This document shows, piece after piece, positions 1-8,440 of a DNA stretch of 11,094 bases. The position numbers and the translations under genes were made by a program. The DNA is from Euperipatoides rowelli (lineage: Eukaryota; Onychophora; Udeonychophora; Euonychophora; Peripatopsidae), in assembly GCA_003024985.2 (NCBI GenBank), contig PXIH01S0024830.1; one strand, given 5' to 3'. Numbering within the stretch: position 1 is the first letter of the stretch; every line of letters starts with the position of its first letter. Under the pieces are notes generated by a model that made no database searches, was not told the origin of the DNA, and saw only the letters and a list, made by a program, of their open reading frames with translations.

Positions 1-87
1 CCGCGGATGAAAATGTCCATACGAATGGTACTATACGCGGTTCAACCGCGGTTGAGCCGCATATAAAGTGTCCATGCGAATGGGGCC
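1..87. mobile_element. Truncated terminal segment of a GGCC-ended DNA transposon (PIF/Harbinger-like)
   Basis: Read on the minus strand, the element begins GGCCCCATTCGCATGGACAC at position 87, directly beside TTA (88-90). It is far more GC-rich than its surroundings, so the composition changes sharply at 87/88. Inside, a 15-bp word (TGTCCATRCGAATGG) occurs at 14-28 and again at 69-83, and a near-perfect 24-bp palindrome fills 37-60. PIF/Harbinger elements characteristically have 3-bp TWA target duplications and GC-rich ends, which fits, but only one end is in view and no transposase is visible. Superfamily assignment is inference; a related superfamily or a non-autonomous MITE is equally possible. 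Confidence 0.6.
37..60. repeat. 24-bp subterminal palindrome
   Basis: Positions 37-60 pair with themselves around the centre 48/49. The core TCAACCGCGGTTGA (42-55) is perfect, and the only blemish is a T-G pair at 41/56. It lies 27 bp inside the transposon end at 87. A second hairpin, CGCGGTT-C-AACCGCG, overlaps it at 36-50. Subterminal palindromes of this kind are common in non-autonomous DNA transposons and may bind transposase; that role is inferred. Confidence 0.8.
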
Positions 88-90
88 TTA

Positions 91-452
91 ATTGATCAAA
101 ACTTAACATACCAAATATCTATTATATATTAAATTTTTATTATCATTGAAACAAATGTAATTCCAATCGTAATAATAACAAAAATTACAACCTGCCAAAA
201 TGGAACAGTCTTCCGTTTTCATGTTTGCATAGTGGTCTTAATTCTGCATATGTCATACTGCTTATGCAGAGGAAGGTGAACACCTGAAGGCAATCAATCC
301 CAAACTTTTTGTATGAGAGGTATCATTTTATTTCTAGACTCCAGAGACTGGTCATTAGTTATAATTTGTGGAAATTATGCTCTCTCAGGTATTGTCTACC
401 TCACCTTAGTGTGGCATCTTATATCCTCATAACCTAGTGCGCATCATTAGTA
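91..452. other. Unassigned AT-rich spacer
   Basis: No open frame, RNA gene or clear repeat is visible. A weak splice-like pair occurs (acceptor-like AG at 336-337, GT at 389-390), but it encloses only 51 bases with no supporting context. Confidence 0.5.
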
Positions 453-468
453 TAGGGGAAGTTCGGGG

Positions 469-498
469 AAAACCGTGCATTGAGGTAAAACCGTGCAT
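469..498. repeat. Duplicated AAAACCGTGCAT motif
   Basis: The 12-mer AAAACCGTGCAT occurs at 469-480 and again at 487-498, an 18-bp step, just inside the left end of the MITE-like block. The related word GGGGTAAAATCGTG occurs at 821-834. Repeated subterminal words of this type could be transposase binding sites; that is inference. Confidence 0.7.
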
Positions 499-809
499 CA
501 AATTTTTCATATTAGGTGATACAATTAATGAATCTATCTAGTACATGTCCTCTTCTGGTTGCAATATGCACCAATAATTGAACAAAATAAATTTGAAATA
601 TTATTAAATTAATGTGCAAGAGTAGAAAAATGAAAATTAAAATATTTGTTAATTTTTGGCTTGAGAAAAGAAGAGAATTAGTTAATTGTTTTTTATTTAA
701 TAATTTTTAGTCAAATATATTCTTGAGTGATAGTGTTTAAAGAATGTTTTCATGTATAGTTTACTTGATTAAGATAAAAGGTTTGCCAGCTACGTTTAAA
801 TTAAATTTT

Positions 810-857
810 GAAACACGAACGGGGTAAAATCGTGAAACACGAATGGGATAATATTGA
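810..857. repeat. Two tandem copies of a 24-bp unit
   Basis: Unit one (810-833) begins GAAACACGAACGGGG and unit two (834-857) begins GAAACACGAATGGGA. They agree at 19 of 24 positions. The unit contains a GGGGTAAAATCGTG word close to the terminal motif of the surrounding block, which suggests it derives from that element. Confidence 0.75.
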
Positions 858-869
858 TGCTCTAACCCT

Positions 870-914
870 ATTATTATTATTATTATAATTATTATTATTA
901 TTATTATTATTATT
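870..914. repeat. (ATT)n microsatellite
   Basis: About 45 bp of ATT/TTA trinucleotide repeat with one interruption (TATAATT, near 884-890). Confidence 0.95.
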
Positions 915-1020
915 TTCATTCATGAATAACTCAAATTAATTAAGAATTTCATCTTTTTTTTTACTAATTTAAAAAAACTTACCGTGTTGTTTTCCATATT
1001 CAGTAACAATGCACAATTTT

Positions 1021-1057
1021 CCCCCACACAAACACAGTATTACTCTGTGGGTGGGGG
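1021..1057. repeat. G/C-rich hairpin at a possible element junction
   Basis: CCCCCAC (1021-1027) pairs with GTGGGGG (1051-1057), and CACAG (1033-1037) pairs with CTGTG (1045-1049). The two arms are the facing ends of G-rich terminal motifs, as expected if two related elements abut here. Confidence 0.65.
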
Positions 1058-1204
1058 AATGCTGTGAAAATGCCATTTTCTACTATTTTCAAAAAGTTGG
1101 ATAACTAAGGATCACTTACATGTATAAACATTTATCTTAGCTTTAACTATTTGCCATAATAACAAATCTTGCTTAGGTGTGCGGTATGCCCCCACTTTCC
1201 CCTA

Positions 1205-2081
1205 CATCACACCCCCTTTCTTTTGCAGCAGCCATTGTACAGTCAATTAAAGAGAATTTTCCCCTTTAACTAATGAAGCTGTAAACCCCTTGTAAGCGTA
1301 TAAATTGAGATTAGTCATAATAAGAGCTAGATGCATACAGATTGTTAGACAATATGCCCATAATCCCATACTGTCAATAAAGGATACCTATTCTCAAGTC
1401 ATTCCTTACAAAATTTGACCTGTTTAGAGTGAATATTTTATTTTAACAAAAATGTCTGGCCTAAGAAGTGATAATATTTAAGAACTGTATTATGATGATG
1501 ATTCTGATTCTAATGATTGGGATTTTAATTGCCAAAACATTGTAAAGCCCATTTTTACGTTTATTTTATTTTAAAACACTACTTTAGACAAAACTGCATT
1601 AGTTAATACAAATTTTTTGTACAAATAATTTTTAATTATTTATAACCATGTTTTTAAATGGAGTTATTTTTGGTACCCCTATTGGTAAACTACAAATGCC
1701 TTGGTAATCTAAGGGTTTAAGAAAGAAAATCTTCATTTTTTTTAAAATAAAATAATCAAATGTAACAGATAAAGATTGCTTTCCTCCTCTTAGAAAACTT
1801 TTTAAACAAGTATAAACACTTTTTTTCTGTCAATCTTCAATCTTTTCTAATACTATAATTCTCCCATTTCATGCCAAGTAGCTCATGAAGTTTAAACTAA
1901 TCTGACTAATACGTATAATACTTCCAAATATCTTTTTTTATTATTATTATTTTCATCTTTCACAGCCATGTCTCAATATGCCAATCTATTTAGAATCAAA
2001 ACGATTTTATTTATTTTAATATAAGATCTTATCTGACTATCTATCAATCAAATAAGCCTTAACATTGTAAATAATATACGA
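1205..2081. other. Unassigned AT-rich stretch
   Basis: No gene is recognised. The segment holds homopolymer runs, a short ATT tract near 1939-1951 and the first copy of the 42-bp dispersed repeat (1879-1920). A pyrimidine-rich CAG at about 1209-1229 and an AATAAA at 1376-1381 look superficially like a terminal exon, but the frame between them closes after 14 codons. Confidence 0.5.
1879..1920 (+). repeat. 42-bp dispersed direct repeat, copy A
   Basis: The 42 bp beginning TAGCTCATGAAGTTTAAACT match 3843-3884 at 41 of 42 positions in the same orientation, 1,964 bp apart. The only difference is a CG here (1912-1913) against CA in copy B. Similarity stops abruptly at both edges, so this is not part of a longer visible duplication. 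Confidence 0.9.
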
Positions 2082-2092
2082 GGGGGGGGGGG
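2082..2092 (+). repeat. G11 homopolymer
   Basis: Eleven consecutive G bases in otherwise AT-rich sequence. It is liable to length polymorphism and sequencing error. Confidence 0.95.
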
Positions 2093-2230
2093 CGGATGTA
2101 GTAGTCAAATCTATAAATTAATTATTTTTATTACAACATAAATAAATAAGTTCCTGTTTTATAAAAGTGATTAAAAAAATAAATGATTTTTAAAAAATGT
2201 GACATTATTAGAATGAACTGAAGATTTTTG

Positions 2231-2860
2231 GCCCATCTGTGTCTTTTCAAGATGGCCAAACTTCTGGTTCCAGTATATGTCCCTAACCACTTCCTATTTT
2301 ATACCAAAATATTGCACATGATATCACATTAAGCTGCATTATGAGATAGCTTCTGGTTTATGTCCACTCACTTCCTGTATAAGCCCCTCTGATTTCCTAT
2401 ATTTCTGGACCCATTTTTTCCAAAATGATCAACTTGCTGTTCCTGTTTACTCCAGATATTAGAACTTTTTAAATGCTCATACATGGTATAATGACATCAT
2501 ATTATGTTGCATGAAACAATAGATGCCTTACACATTCTGGATTAACTGGCACATTCAGTTCCTAACTTCCTGTTGTTTATTTCCAGTTAATGTTTAAACC
2601 ACTTCCATTTCCAAGCCCCACCTAGCATCAGGTCTTTTCCAAGATGATGAAACATGCAGTTCCTGTTAAGCTTTCTTATTACTGGCTCCATCCAGGTCTT
2701 TAGCAAGATGGTGGCATCTTGTGTTCCTGTCAGGTTTTAATATTTCTGTCTTCATCTGGGTCATTTCCAAAATAGTGGGAATTCCTGTTCCTGTTAGGCT
2801 TTCATATTGCTAGCCCCATCCGTGTCTGTTCCAAGATGGTGATACTCCCTAGCTTCAGTA
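2231..2860 (+). repeat. Layered tandem repeat with 64-bp and ~173-bp periods
   Basis: The right part is a clear tandem array. The anchor AARATGG/AAAATAG starts at 2641, 2705, 2769 and 2833, exactly 64 bp apart. Units run 2626-2688, 2689-2752, 2753-2816 and a partial 2817-2857, each of the form CATC-NGGTC-TTTCCAAGATGG-TTCCTGTTAGGCTTT. The left part is more diverged: the anchor pair 2249/2422 and the words TGATATCACATTA (2319) and TGACATCATATTA (2492) are both 173 bp apart, which suggests a longer unit that contains the same anchor. The left edge (GCCCATCTGTGTC, 2231) matches the last unit (CCCATCCGTGTC, 2816). No open frame spans it. Confidence 0.8.
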
Positions 2861-3553
2861 AATGCACAACCTTCATTTGCAAATTATATTTGGAGATGAT
2901 TATACAAAAATATTTCCAACTCCTATATTTTATGCCCACTTAGGACAAATGCAATAACCTACTTGTGTACTATGTGGTGACAAAGACATTTCATTTGTTA
3001 TTACCAATTCAGAACATACTCAATACTGATCCCAGCCATATTTAAATTGTAAAAACACATTGGGATATATTGTAGATATTGCAGCACTACAAAACAATGC
3101 CAATTATGCCCACTACCCTCCTCAAGTAAATCATAAACTGACAAACTTTGGTTTTATTATTCATTCATACCATAACACTATGTGTTTACTTATAATTTTT
3201 TTTATATATCTCAATATAATTTTAAAGATATTTTTCCATTAGTAAACACAAAATATTTAAAAATCCATTCTACTTTAAATCCTACAAAAGATAAGCTATT
3301 AAGATATAAATAGGACATCATTTACATACAATACATAGTTACTTTAAAAAATATAACTTGCTTCAATAAAGTCTGTAATGAAGACACCAAGTCATTCCAA
3401 CAAATTTTAACAAAAGTCAATAACAAAGTATATTATGTAATAAAAAAAATTGCTTGCAACACTTCCAGAACCAATATACCTTCATTAAGAAGGTCATCAA
3501 CCACCTCATTTTCTTCTCATACATAATCACACAAACAAAATATTAAAAAAAAA
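2861..3553. other. Unassigned AT-rich stretch
   Basis: No gene, RNA or repeat family is recognised. The open frame at 3060-3242 starts at TTG, has biased AT-driven composition (F, I, Y, N) and no domain; I treat it as chance. Confidence 0.5.
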
Positions 3554-3930
3554 TAGATAGATGTATAAAAAGAAAGATAGATAGATAAACAGACATAGAG
3601 ATGGATGGATGGAAAGTGATCCAGATATAATGGAAATACTGTACATAGATCAAGACAAAGGAGATAGAAGGATACACAAACAGACTGATTGACAGTTAGA
3701 CATCAGTATAAATATAGATGGATAGTAGTTAGAAACATGCATATATAAATAGATAGAAAAAATACAGTGCCAGACAGATGGATAGGCAGACATACAGAAT
3801 GACTGACATATAGACCAGCAAACAGACAGGCAGACAGTTTGATAGCTCATGAAGTTTAAACTAATCTGACTAATACATATAATAATGTGTATAAATGAAT
3901 GGATGTAAATATGGACAAATAGATAGACTT
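3554..3930 (+). repeat. Degenerate GATA/GACA/GATG tetranucleotide tract
   Basis: Imperfect runs of TAGA, GATG and CAGA extend from 3554 to about 3930, densest at 3574-3612 and 3774-3842. Interruptions are frequent, which indicates an old microsatellite. The open frame on the minus strand over 3650-3850 is a product of this periodicity. The 42-bp repeat copy B (3843-3884) is embedded in it. Confidence 0.85.
3843..3884 (+). repeat. 42-bp dispersed direct repeat, copy B
   Basis: It is identical to 1879-1920 except for one base (A at 3877 instead of G at 1913, a CG to CA change). GATA/GACA-type sequence lies on both sides, so the copy interrupts the tract and is probably the derived one. There is no poly-A tail or target duplication, which argues against ordinary retroposition. 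Confidence 0.9.
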
Positions 3931-5105
3931 AAATTATAAATCTTTTAAACATAATTTTTATACAAAATAATCGATAATAAAGCAAACAGTTGTGAAATTC
4001 TTCTTATATTTTATATTTAAAATATATGATAAACATTTAATTTAAATTAAAAAGAAACGTTTTCTGACTTAAATATTTAAAATTTACATAATATTTTACA
4101 TATTAAATTTAAATTACCATATTTTAATTTTAAATAGAGAAGTTCGTTCTACAAATTATAATTTCACTTAAAAATATTAAAATGTCTTGTTTTGAATAAT
4201 TGAAGTTAAAAGGTTTCATATTATAATAGTTTATTAGTTTAACATTATCTATAAATGAAGTTATCAATTAGAATCAATTAAACTTTAATATTTTAAAATT
4301 CTTGAGTTCAATCGGCAAATAAATATTTTATTTCTTGTAGTAATCTATAGACCTAGATGCATAACTTTCTAAGTTGAATAACCAAATCAGGATCTTTTTT
4401 CTCTTGCATACTTCCTGCCTTCACTTTAGTTTTATGTGAAGTTCTAGTTAATCATTCTTTCTTTTCCTCATTCTAAGAAAATTAAAATGTTCTCTTTCTA
4501 ACATTTGAAAGCAAGTTAAGAGTATGAAGAAAAAATAATATAGTGCAACGACTTGGGATTTTCAAGAGACCACTTTTCTCTGTTGTTGTACTTTGAAATT
4601 TGTTTCCACTCCTCACTCTTACAATATTTGCATAATGTGTATATTGATGTAAGGCATTTTCTGTAATTTAGCTTCCATTAACCTTCAGGAACAAAAGGTT
4701 AAAAGTCATTATACATTACATGCTAGAATTTGATCCTTCACCTCTCACAAATGGAGAAATCACATGTGATTAGGTCACACTAATTTAATATCTCAACAAT
4801 ATTGTAGTATTCATTTCTTTTATAAATCTAAAGTGCCTTTAACCAACTTTCTAATTAAAAGACTTCAGTATTTTGTAAAAAAAAAAAAAAAGATTTTGTT
4901 AATAAAAACCACATGGTATTCATTAGCAAAATGGCTGCCCTGAGATATTTTTTTCTTCTTTCAAATGTACATAAGTTTGTAAGACAAACATATCAAAATT
5001 TATTAAAATTACAAATTGGTTTCGGGAAATAATTATTTGTAAAATCTATTAAGTTAACACCATTAATATGAAATTTGTTTGCTTCTTATTCCCCAATATA
5101 TGGAT
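3931..5105. other. Unassigned AT-rich stretch
   Basis: Very AT-rich sequence with many short TTTAAA/AAATTTAAATT words, especially 4010-4140, and an A15 run at 4877-4891. No coding, RNA or transposon signature was found. Confidence 0.55.
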
Positions 5106-5120
5106 AAAGTGACAATAGCC
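5106..5120 (+). repeat. SINE 5' target-site duplication
   Basis: AAAGTGACAATAGCC here is repeated at 5506-5520. The three leading A bases merge with the poly-A tail in the right copy, so the duplication is 12-15 bp. The pre-insertion site can be read as GGATAAAGTGACAATAGCC followed by TTATC. Confidence 0.95.
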
Positions 5121-5133
5121 GGCCAAGGGGCAG

Positions 5134-5205
5134 TGGCACAGTGGGTTGGCTGCGCTGCTTCGTGTTCTTGGTATAAGCCCAAGCTAGCGACCGGGGTTCG
5201 CGGCT
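5134..5205 (+). promoter_or_regulatory. Internal RNA polymerase III promoter (A and B boxes)
   Basis: The A box at 5134-5145 matches TRGCNNAGYNGG at every position. The B box at 5195-5205 keeps GGTTCG but departs from the consensus in its second half (CGGCT against ANTCC). Together they would drive SINE transcription from about 5121; whether this copy is still active is unknown. Confidence 0.8.
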
Positions 5206-5453
5206 TGAGCTGTCCGGCCTCACTTTCGATCTGTCTTTCTTTCTGAAAGATAGAGAGAAACGAGGTGCTTTCAACCCAGTAGTTCTAACCGTTTGAAGTT
5301 GTGTTCCACTGTTTGTGTCACGCAAACGAAGTTACACAACACGTAGATATGGTTGCATCTGAACTACCAGTTGTTAAATAGCGGGCAGTCAGTATTGTCA
5401 AACCATAAATCTGTAAATAATGTAAATATTTGTAAATAGTTTCCGAATTATGA

Positions 5454-5458
5454 TTTTT
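5454..5458 (+). terminator. Internal T5 run, possible Pol III terminator
   Basis: TTTTT at 5454-5458 is the only run of four or more T in the SINE. Pol III normally stops at such runs, so transcripts of this copy may end about 40 bases before the poly-A tail. The effect is inferred from known Pol III behaviour. Confidence 0.45.
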
Positions 5459-5508
5459 GCCTTAGCCGTCAGGCGGGTAATTGGCAAAGATAGCCAAAAA
5501 AAAAAAAA

Positions 5509-5520
5509 GTGACAATAGCC
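5509..5520 (+). repeat. SINE 3' target-site duplication
   Basis: GTGACAATAGCC follows the A13 tail and repeats 5109-5120 without mismatch, which implies a fairly recent insertion. Confidence 0.95.
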
Positions 5521-5652
5521 TTATCAATGACATTATGAACATTTTGAAATACGTAAAACAGCCATAAATTTAGCTTTAACCTAAGTACTTATATGCATAA
5601 TTATAGAAACTAGTAATCCAGTGTTGGTCAAAATTCGACCAATAAGAAAATT

Positions 5653-5694
5653 TCCTTTGTAAAAAGCCGCCACTCCTTTGTAAAAAGCCGCCAC
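5653..5694 (+). repeat. Exact tandem duplication of 21 bp
   Basis: TCCTTTGTAAAAAGCCGCCAC-type unit at 5653-5673 is repeated without change at 5674-5694. A small hairpin (TTGGTC 5624-5629 with GACCAA 5637-5642) lies just upstream. Confidence 0.95.
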
Positions 5695-7044
5695 AACGCT
5701 AAACAATGAATGTTTTAAATTTTATCTCTAAATTTCAGCTATTGCACTCCCTCTCCATATAAACTTTAACTTTGCCAAATCTCACACTCCTCTGTGCGCC
5801 CGATATGCTTAAAAAGGGATCTAAAGTTTTCCCTTCACGTATTAATATATAGATATATGGATAGTGTATAATAAATACAATGTTAACTTACGTTTTGTAA
5901 TCACCTTAGATGAATGGTATTAAACACACTTGTATTCAAACTAGTGAATAAGATCGTTACTCGGGCATCACCCATTTTCTTTGGTTCAAGCCCTTTTTAT
6001 CTAAGAGAAAACACCACATAAAGTTTCTAAAAAATAGTTCCCTCGCCGATCTTTAAAAGCCTGTTATATCACAGTGATCTAAAAAAAAAGATAAGTTTTG
6101 AATAAACCCATTAGATGGCGCTGTTACCGGCTTTGAAACATGATCATATTCCAATTAAAATATAAGATACCGTAAGTTTGCAGCAAAAATGGCGTATTAA
6201 GGTGAGCACACACACATACAGGAGACAAATTCTCTTAAGAATTTTATGCCTGCAATAAATTATCTTGTGTGTGTCATACATTCACTAAATAAACTGATTG
6301 TGAAATATAATTCTCTGAGAAATCGCAGAAGTAGGCTAAACCTTGATTTTTTTGAGAATTTATCTTTCAAGAAGTAAATCACAGCCGAAAACTCGCACAG
6401 AGTAGATAACATACTCTGCTTCACTGAAGATGCAAACATGTGATTCACCACCATGGTTGCATGCAAATTCCAACGACACCCACTGTTTATGAAAATTATA
6501 TTCGTAAAAAATATTGATTCATTGAATTTTAAATAAAATAGATGAGAAAATATGTATCAATAAACAAAAAAATGTACAAATCAATTCTTTTTTAAACCAG
6601 TTTTGATATCGACCGGATTTTACGCATCAAAATCTCTTTGTCATTTCCTTTCATCAACAAGCATGAATCTGCAGCAATAGTAATAACAATCTCCTCATCA
6701 ATAAACGTTGAATTAAATAAGTTTGACAAAGATATACAGTAGCTAATCATACTAACTAGACATCAAAACAAATGGGATATTTTACTTTTCTGTTCCGCTT
6801 AGTTTCAAGATGGCCACTGTTTTCCAGACATACTGTAAATTAATGATAATTTAATGAAACAAAGATTTTAAGATCATGCATAATTTACTTCTTTTTGGAA
6901 ACTATTATGGTCATAGTTGACTTTCAACTTTTGCATGAGTTTAAATTTGAATTTCTATTAATTAATATGTGTAGCATGCTTTGTTATCTTCATTTGATTC
7001 ATTAACCTATGCATGCAACTATTCGCATTTTAGGTTTATATTTA
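5695..7044. other. Unassigned AT-rich stretch
   Basis: No gene is recognised. The minus-strand open frame at 6260-6466 has no motif and no supporting signals. A 14-bp word TTTCAAGATGGCCA at 6803-6816 is identical to 2245-2258 in the layered array and may be a remnant of the same repeat family. AGATGGCGCTG occurs at 6113-6123. Confidence 0.5.
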
Positions 7045-7130
7045 ATTTTATTTACAAAATTTAGATGTAAGCAAAGTGAACTATTAAAATTAATATATCA
7101 TTTAATATATGCTAGTTTTGAAACTTTTTG
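7045..7130 (+). repeat. Diverged outlying unit of the 99-bp repeat
   Basis: The segment around 7081-7120 (ATTAAAATTAATATATCATT) aligns without gaps to 7961-8000 in the main array, with about four of five bases identical by eye. Upstream sequence from 7045 also resembles the unit. It lies on the other side of the foldback from the main array. Confidence 0.6.
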
Positions 7131-7180
7131 TTATTTATTTGACTCTGTGTTTAAATAAAGGATTTAAATAAACTTTTGAA

Positions 7181-7780
7181 TTTAAAGAGTATTATCAATG
7201 CTCATTTTTACAACATTTAAATTGTATTATTTTTACCTAAAAAGTTATGTTTCATTCATCATTTCTTCCCATTCAATCTTCATAATACAGATAATATCAT
7301 TTTAGCAGACATGTTTTCAGAACATATGAAAGTATACCTATGTCATGAAATACTAAATCTTGTTGGTAGTATCCCATAATTAAAGCGTACTTAGCATACA
7401 ACAGTAGAATTGGAGTGTGTGTTTTCCGATTTTCAACAATACATTTATTAGACGGTATTTTAAAACACGCGATACAGTATTCTCCGTTAAAGTTTTAATA
7501 TCTGGTATTCTCAAAAAAATGAATTTCGACGGAAAATGGCGCTAGAGGTATGAATCAAATTCCTTAGCAACTGTTGCTTGGCAATAAGATCTCACAAGAT
7601 TTTCTTCAAAACTCGTTAGTCACTTATGCATACTTTCATATGTTCTGAAAACAAGTCTGATAAAATATTATCTCTATTATGAAGATTGAATGGGAAGGAA
7701 TGATGAATGAAGCATGACTTTTTAGTAAAAATAATACAATTTAAATTTTGTTAAAATGAGTATTGACCATACACTTTAAG
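7181..7780. mobile_element. Foldback element with ~160-bp inverted arms
   Basis: The left arm (7181-7342) and the complement of the right arm (7621-7780) align along their whole length, roughly 85-90% identical by eye. Perfect blocks include 7313-7335 with 7630-7652 (23 bp) and 7268-7287 with 7675-7694 (20 bp). The spacer of about 280 bp has no coding capacity and contains AAAATGGCGCTAG at 7533-7545. Long terminal inverted arms around a short unique centre are the structure of foldback or MITE-type elements. No clear target duplication is seen at the outer ends, and the right arm ends in a 14-bp word (GTTAAAATGAGTAT, 7750-7763) that is also in the 99-bp unit (7963-7976). Confidence 0.8.
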
Positions 7781-7930
7781 GTTTTTCTTCTTTATTTGAA
7801 AATATGGTTAAATATTGCTCTTTTTTTCCCTTGGTTTTTATTTAAAGACTTTGAGGGTAGAGCTGTATCTTTCTCAAATCTTGTAACTGATAATTGGATC
7901 AATTGATAACTTCATCTTTCTTAAAGACTT

Positions 7931-8440
7931 ATTTACATAAGTTGGACATGTGGCAGCATACGGTTAAAATGAGTATATCATTTAATATAGAGTAGTTTGG
8001 ACATTTTAATTTGTCCCATTAAATTTTGATTAACATAAATTAGAGATAGTGTTAGCGTATGGTTAAGATGAGGATATTGTTTAATATAGAGTTATTTTGA
8101 ACTTTTAATTTGTTTCATTAAAGTCTGATTTACATATTGTGGAAATAGGCTTAGCATACAATTAAGATGAGTATATTGTTTAAATATAGTCTGCTCCATT
8201 CAAATATGATTCATGTAAGTAGAGATAGAGTTAGCACAACGTTAAAATGATAGCATTTAATATACACGTTGTTTTCTACATTTAATTTTTTAAAATAAGA
8301 GTCTGATTAACATAAGTTGGAGATAGGATTAGCATGATGTAATGGGTAGGATATCGTTTAATTATTATGGTTGTTGTGCACATTTTAATTTGTTCCATTC
8401 ACATAACTTCAAGATTGTGTTAGTATAACATTGAATATAC
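7931..8440 (+). repeat. ~99-bp tandem repeat array
   Basis: The anchor TTAARATGAG starts at 7964, 8063 and 8162, exactly 99 bp apart. It recurs at 8242 (a unit shortened by about 19 bp) and, more diverged, near 8340. The unit holds ACATAAGTTGGAGATAG, TTAGCATACGGTTAAAATGA, TTTAATATAGAGTAGTTT and ACATTTTAATTTGTCCCATT in order. It shows about five copies with substitutions throughout, so it is not recent. Confidence 0.85.

Larger units (their letters stand above)
453..1204. mobile_element. MITE-like block with G-rich terminal inverted repeats and TA flanks
   Basis: The left end reads TA-GGGGAAGTTCGGGG from 453. The right end, read on the minus strand from 1204, reads TA-GGGGAAAGTGGGGG. About 20 of the first 27 bases agree, and both ends abut TA, the target of Tc1/mariner-type elements. 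A second inverted pair lies inside: GGGGAAAACCGTGCATTG at 465-482 matches the complement of 1007-1024 at 16 of 18 bases. A third G-rich motif, GTGGGGGAATGCTG, begins at 1051 and resembles the complement of the right end. The block may therefore be one element with repeated subterminal motifs, or two related elements (about 455-1024 and 1045-1202) side by side. There is no coding capacity. Family assignment is tentative. Confidence 0.55.
5121..5508 (+). mobile_element. Full-length tRNA-derived SINE
   Basis: A short interspersed element, copied by a partner LINE and transcribed by RNA polymerase III. The head (5121 to about 5215) is tRNA-like: TGGCACAGTGGG (5134-5145) fits the A-box consensus exactly, and GGTTCGCGGCT (5195-5205) is a slightly altered B box. 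The A-to-B step of 61 bp is longer than in most tRNAs, resembling a tRNA with a long variable arm or an insertion. A unique body of about 230 bp follows, then three tandem TGTAAAT words (5412-5438), then a 3' region that can fold (TTTGCC 5456-5461 with GGCAAA 5483-5488), ending in 13 A (5496-5508). Target duplications flank it exactly. I do not recognise the body as a named SINE domain. The minus-strand open frame over 5086-5325 is a shadow of the SINE. Confidence 0.92.

Noticed and set aside
338-388. Possible 51-bp exon between a TTTCTAG acceptor-like and a CAG-GTATTG donor-like site
   Set aside because: Such pairs are common by chance; no neighbouring exons or protein similarity.
1230-1400. 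Possible terminal exon (pyrimidine tract with CAG, then AATAAA at 1376-1381)
   Set aside because: The best frame stops after 14 codons, and the tract is next to the C-rich transposon end that explains it.
3060-3242. 60-codon plus-strand frame with a hydrophobic C-terminus
   Set aside because: It starts at TTG, and its F/I/L-rich end reflects T-rich DNA; there is no splice or promoter context.
3650-3850. 66-codon minus-strand open frame rich in Cys, Ser and Tyr
   Set aside because: It is a translation of the GATA/GACA tract; the periodicity removes stops.
5121-5215. A genuine tRNA gene
   Set aside because: The A-B spacing is too long, the B box is altered, no proper acceptor stem closes, and the unit ends in poly-A with target duplications, so it is a SINE head.
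5086-5325. 79-codon minus-strand open frame
   Set aside because: It covers the tRNA-like half of the SINE in antisense, and its composition follows from the SINE.
6260-6466. 68-codon minus-strand open frame
   Set aside because: No recognisable domain, repeat or splice signals; length is within chance for this region.
7045-8440. CRISPR array, because of regular repeats
   Set aside because: Units are directly tandem at 99 bp and diverged, without unique spacers, in evident animal-type DNA.
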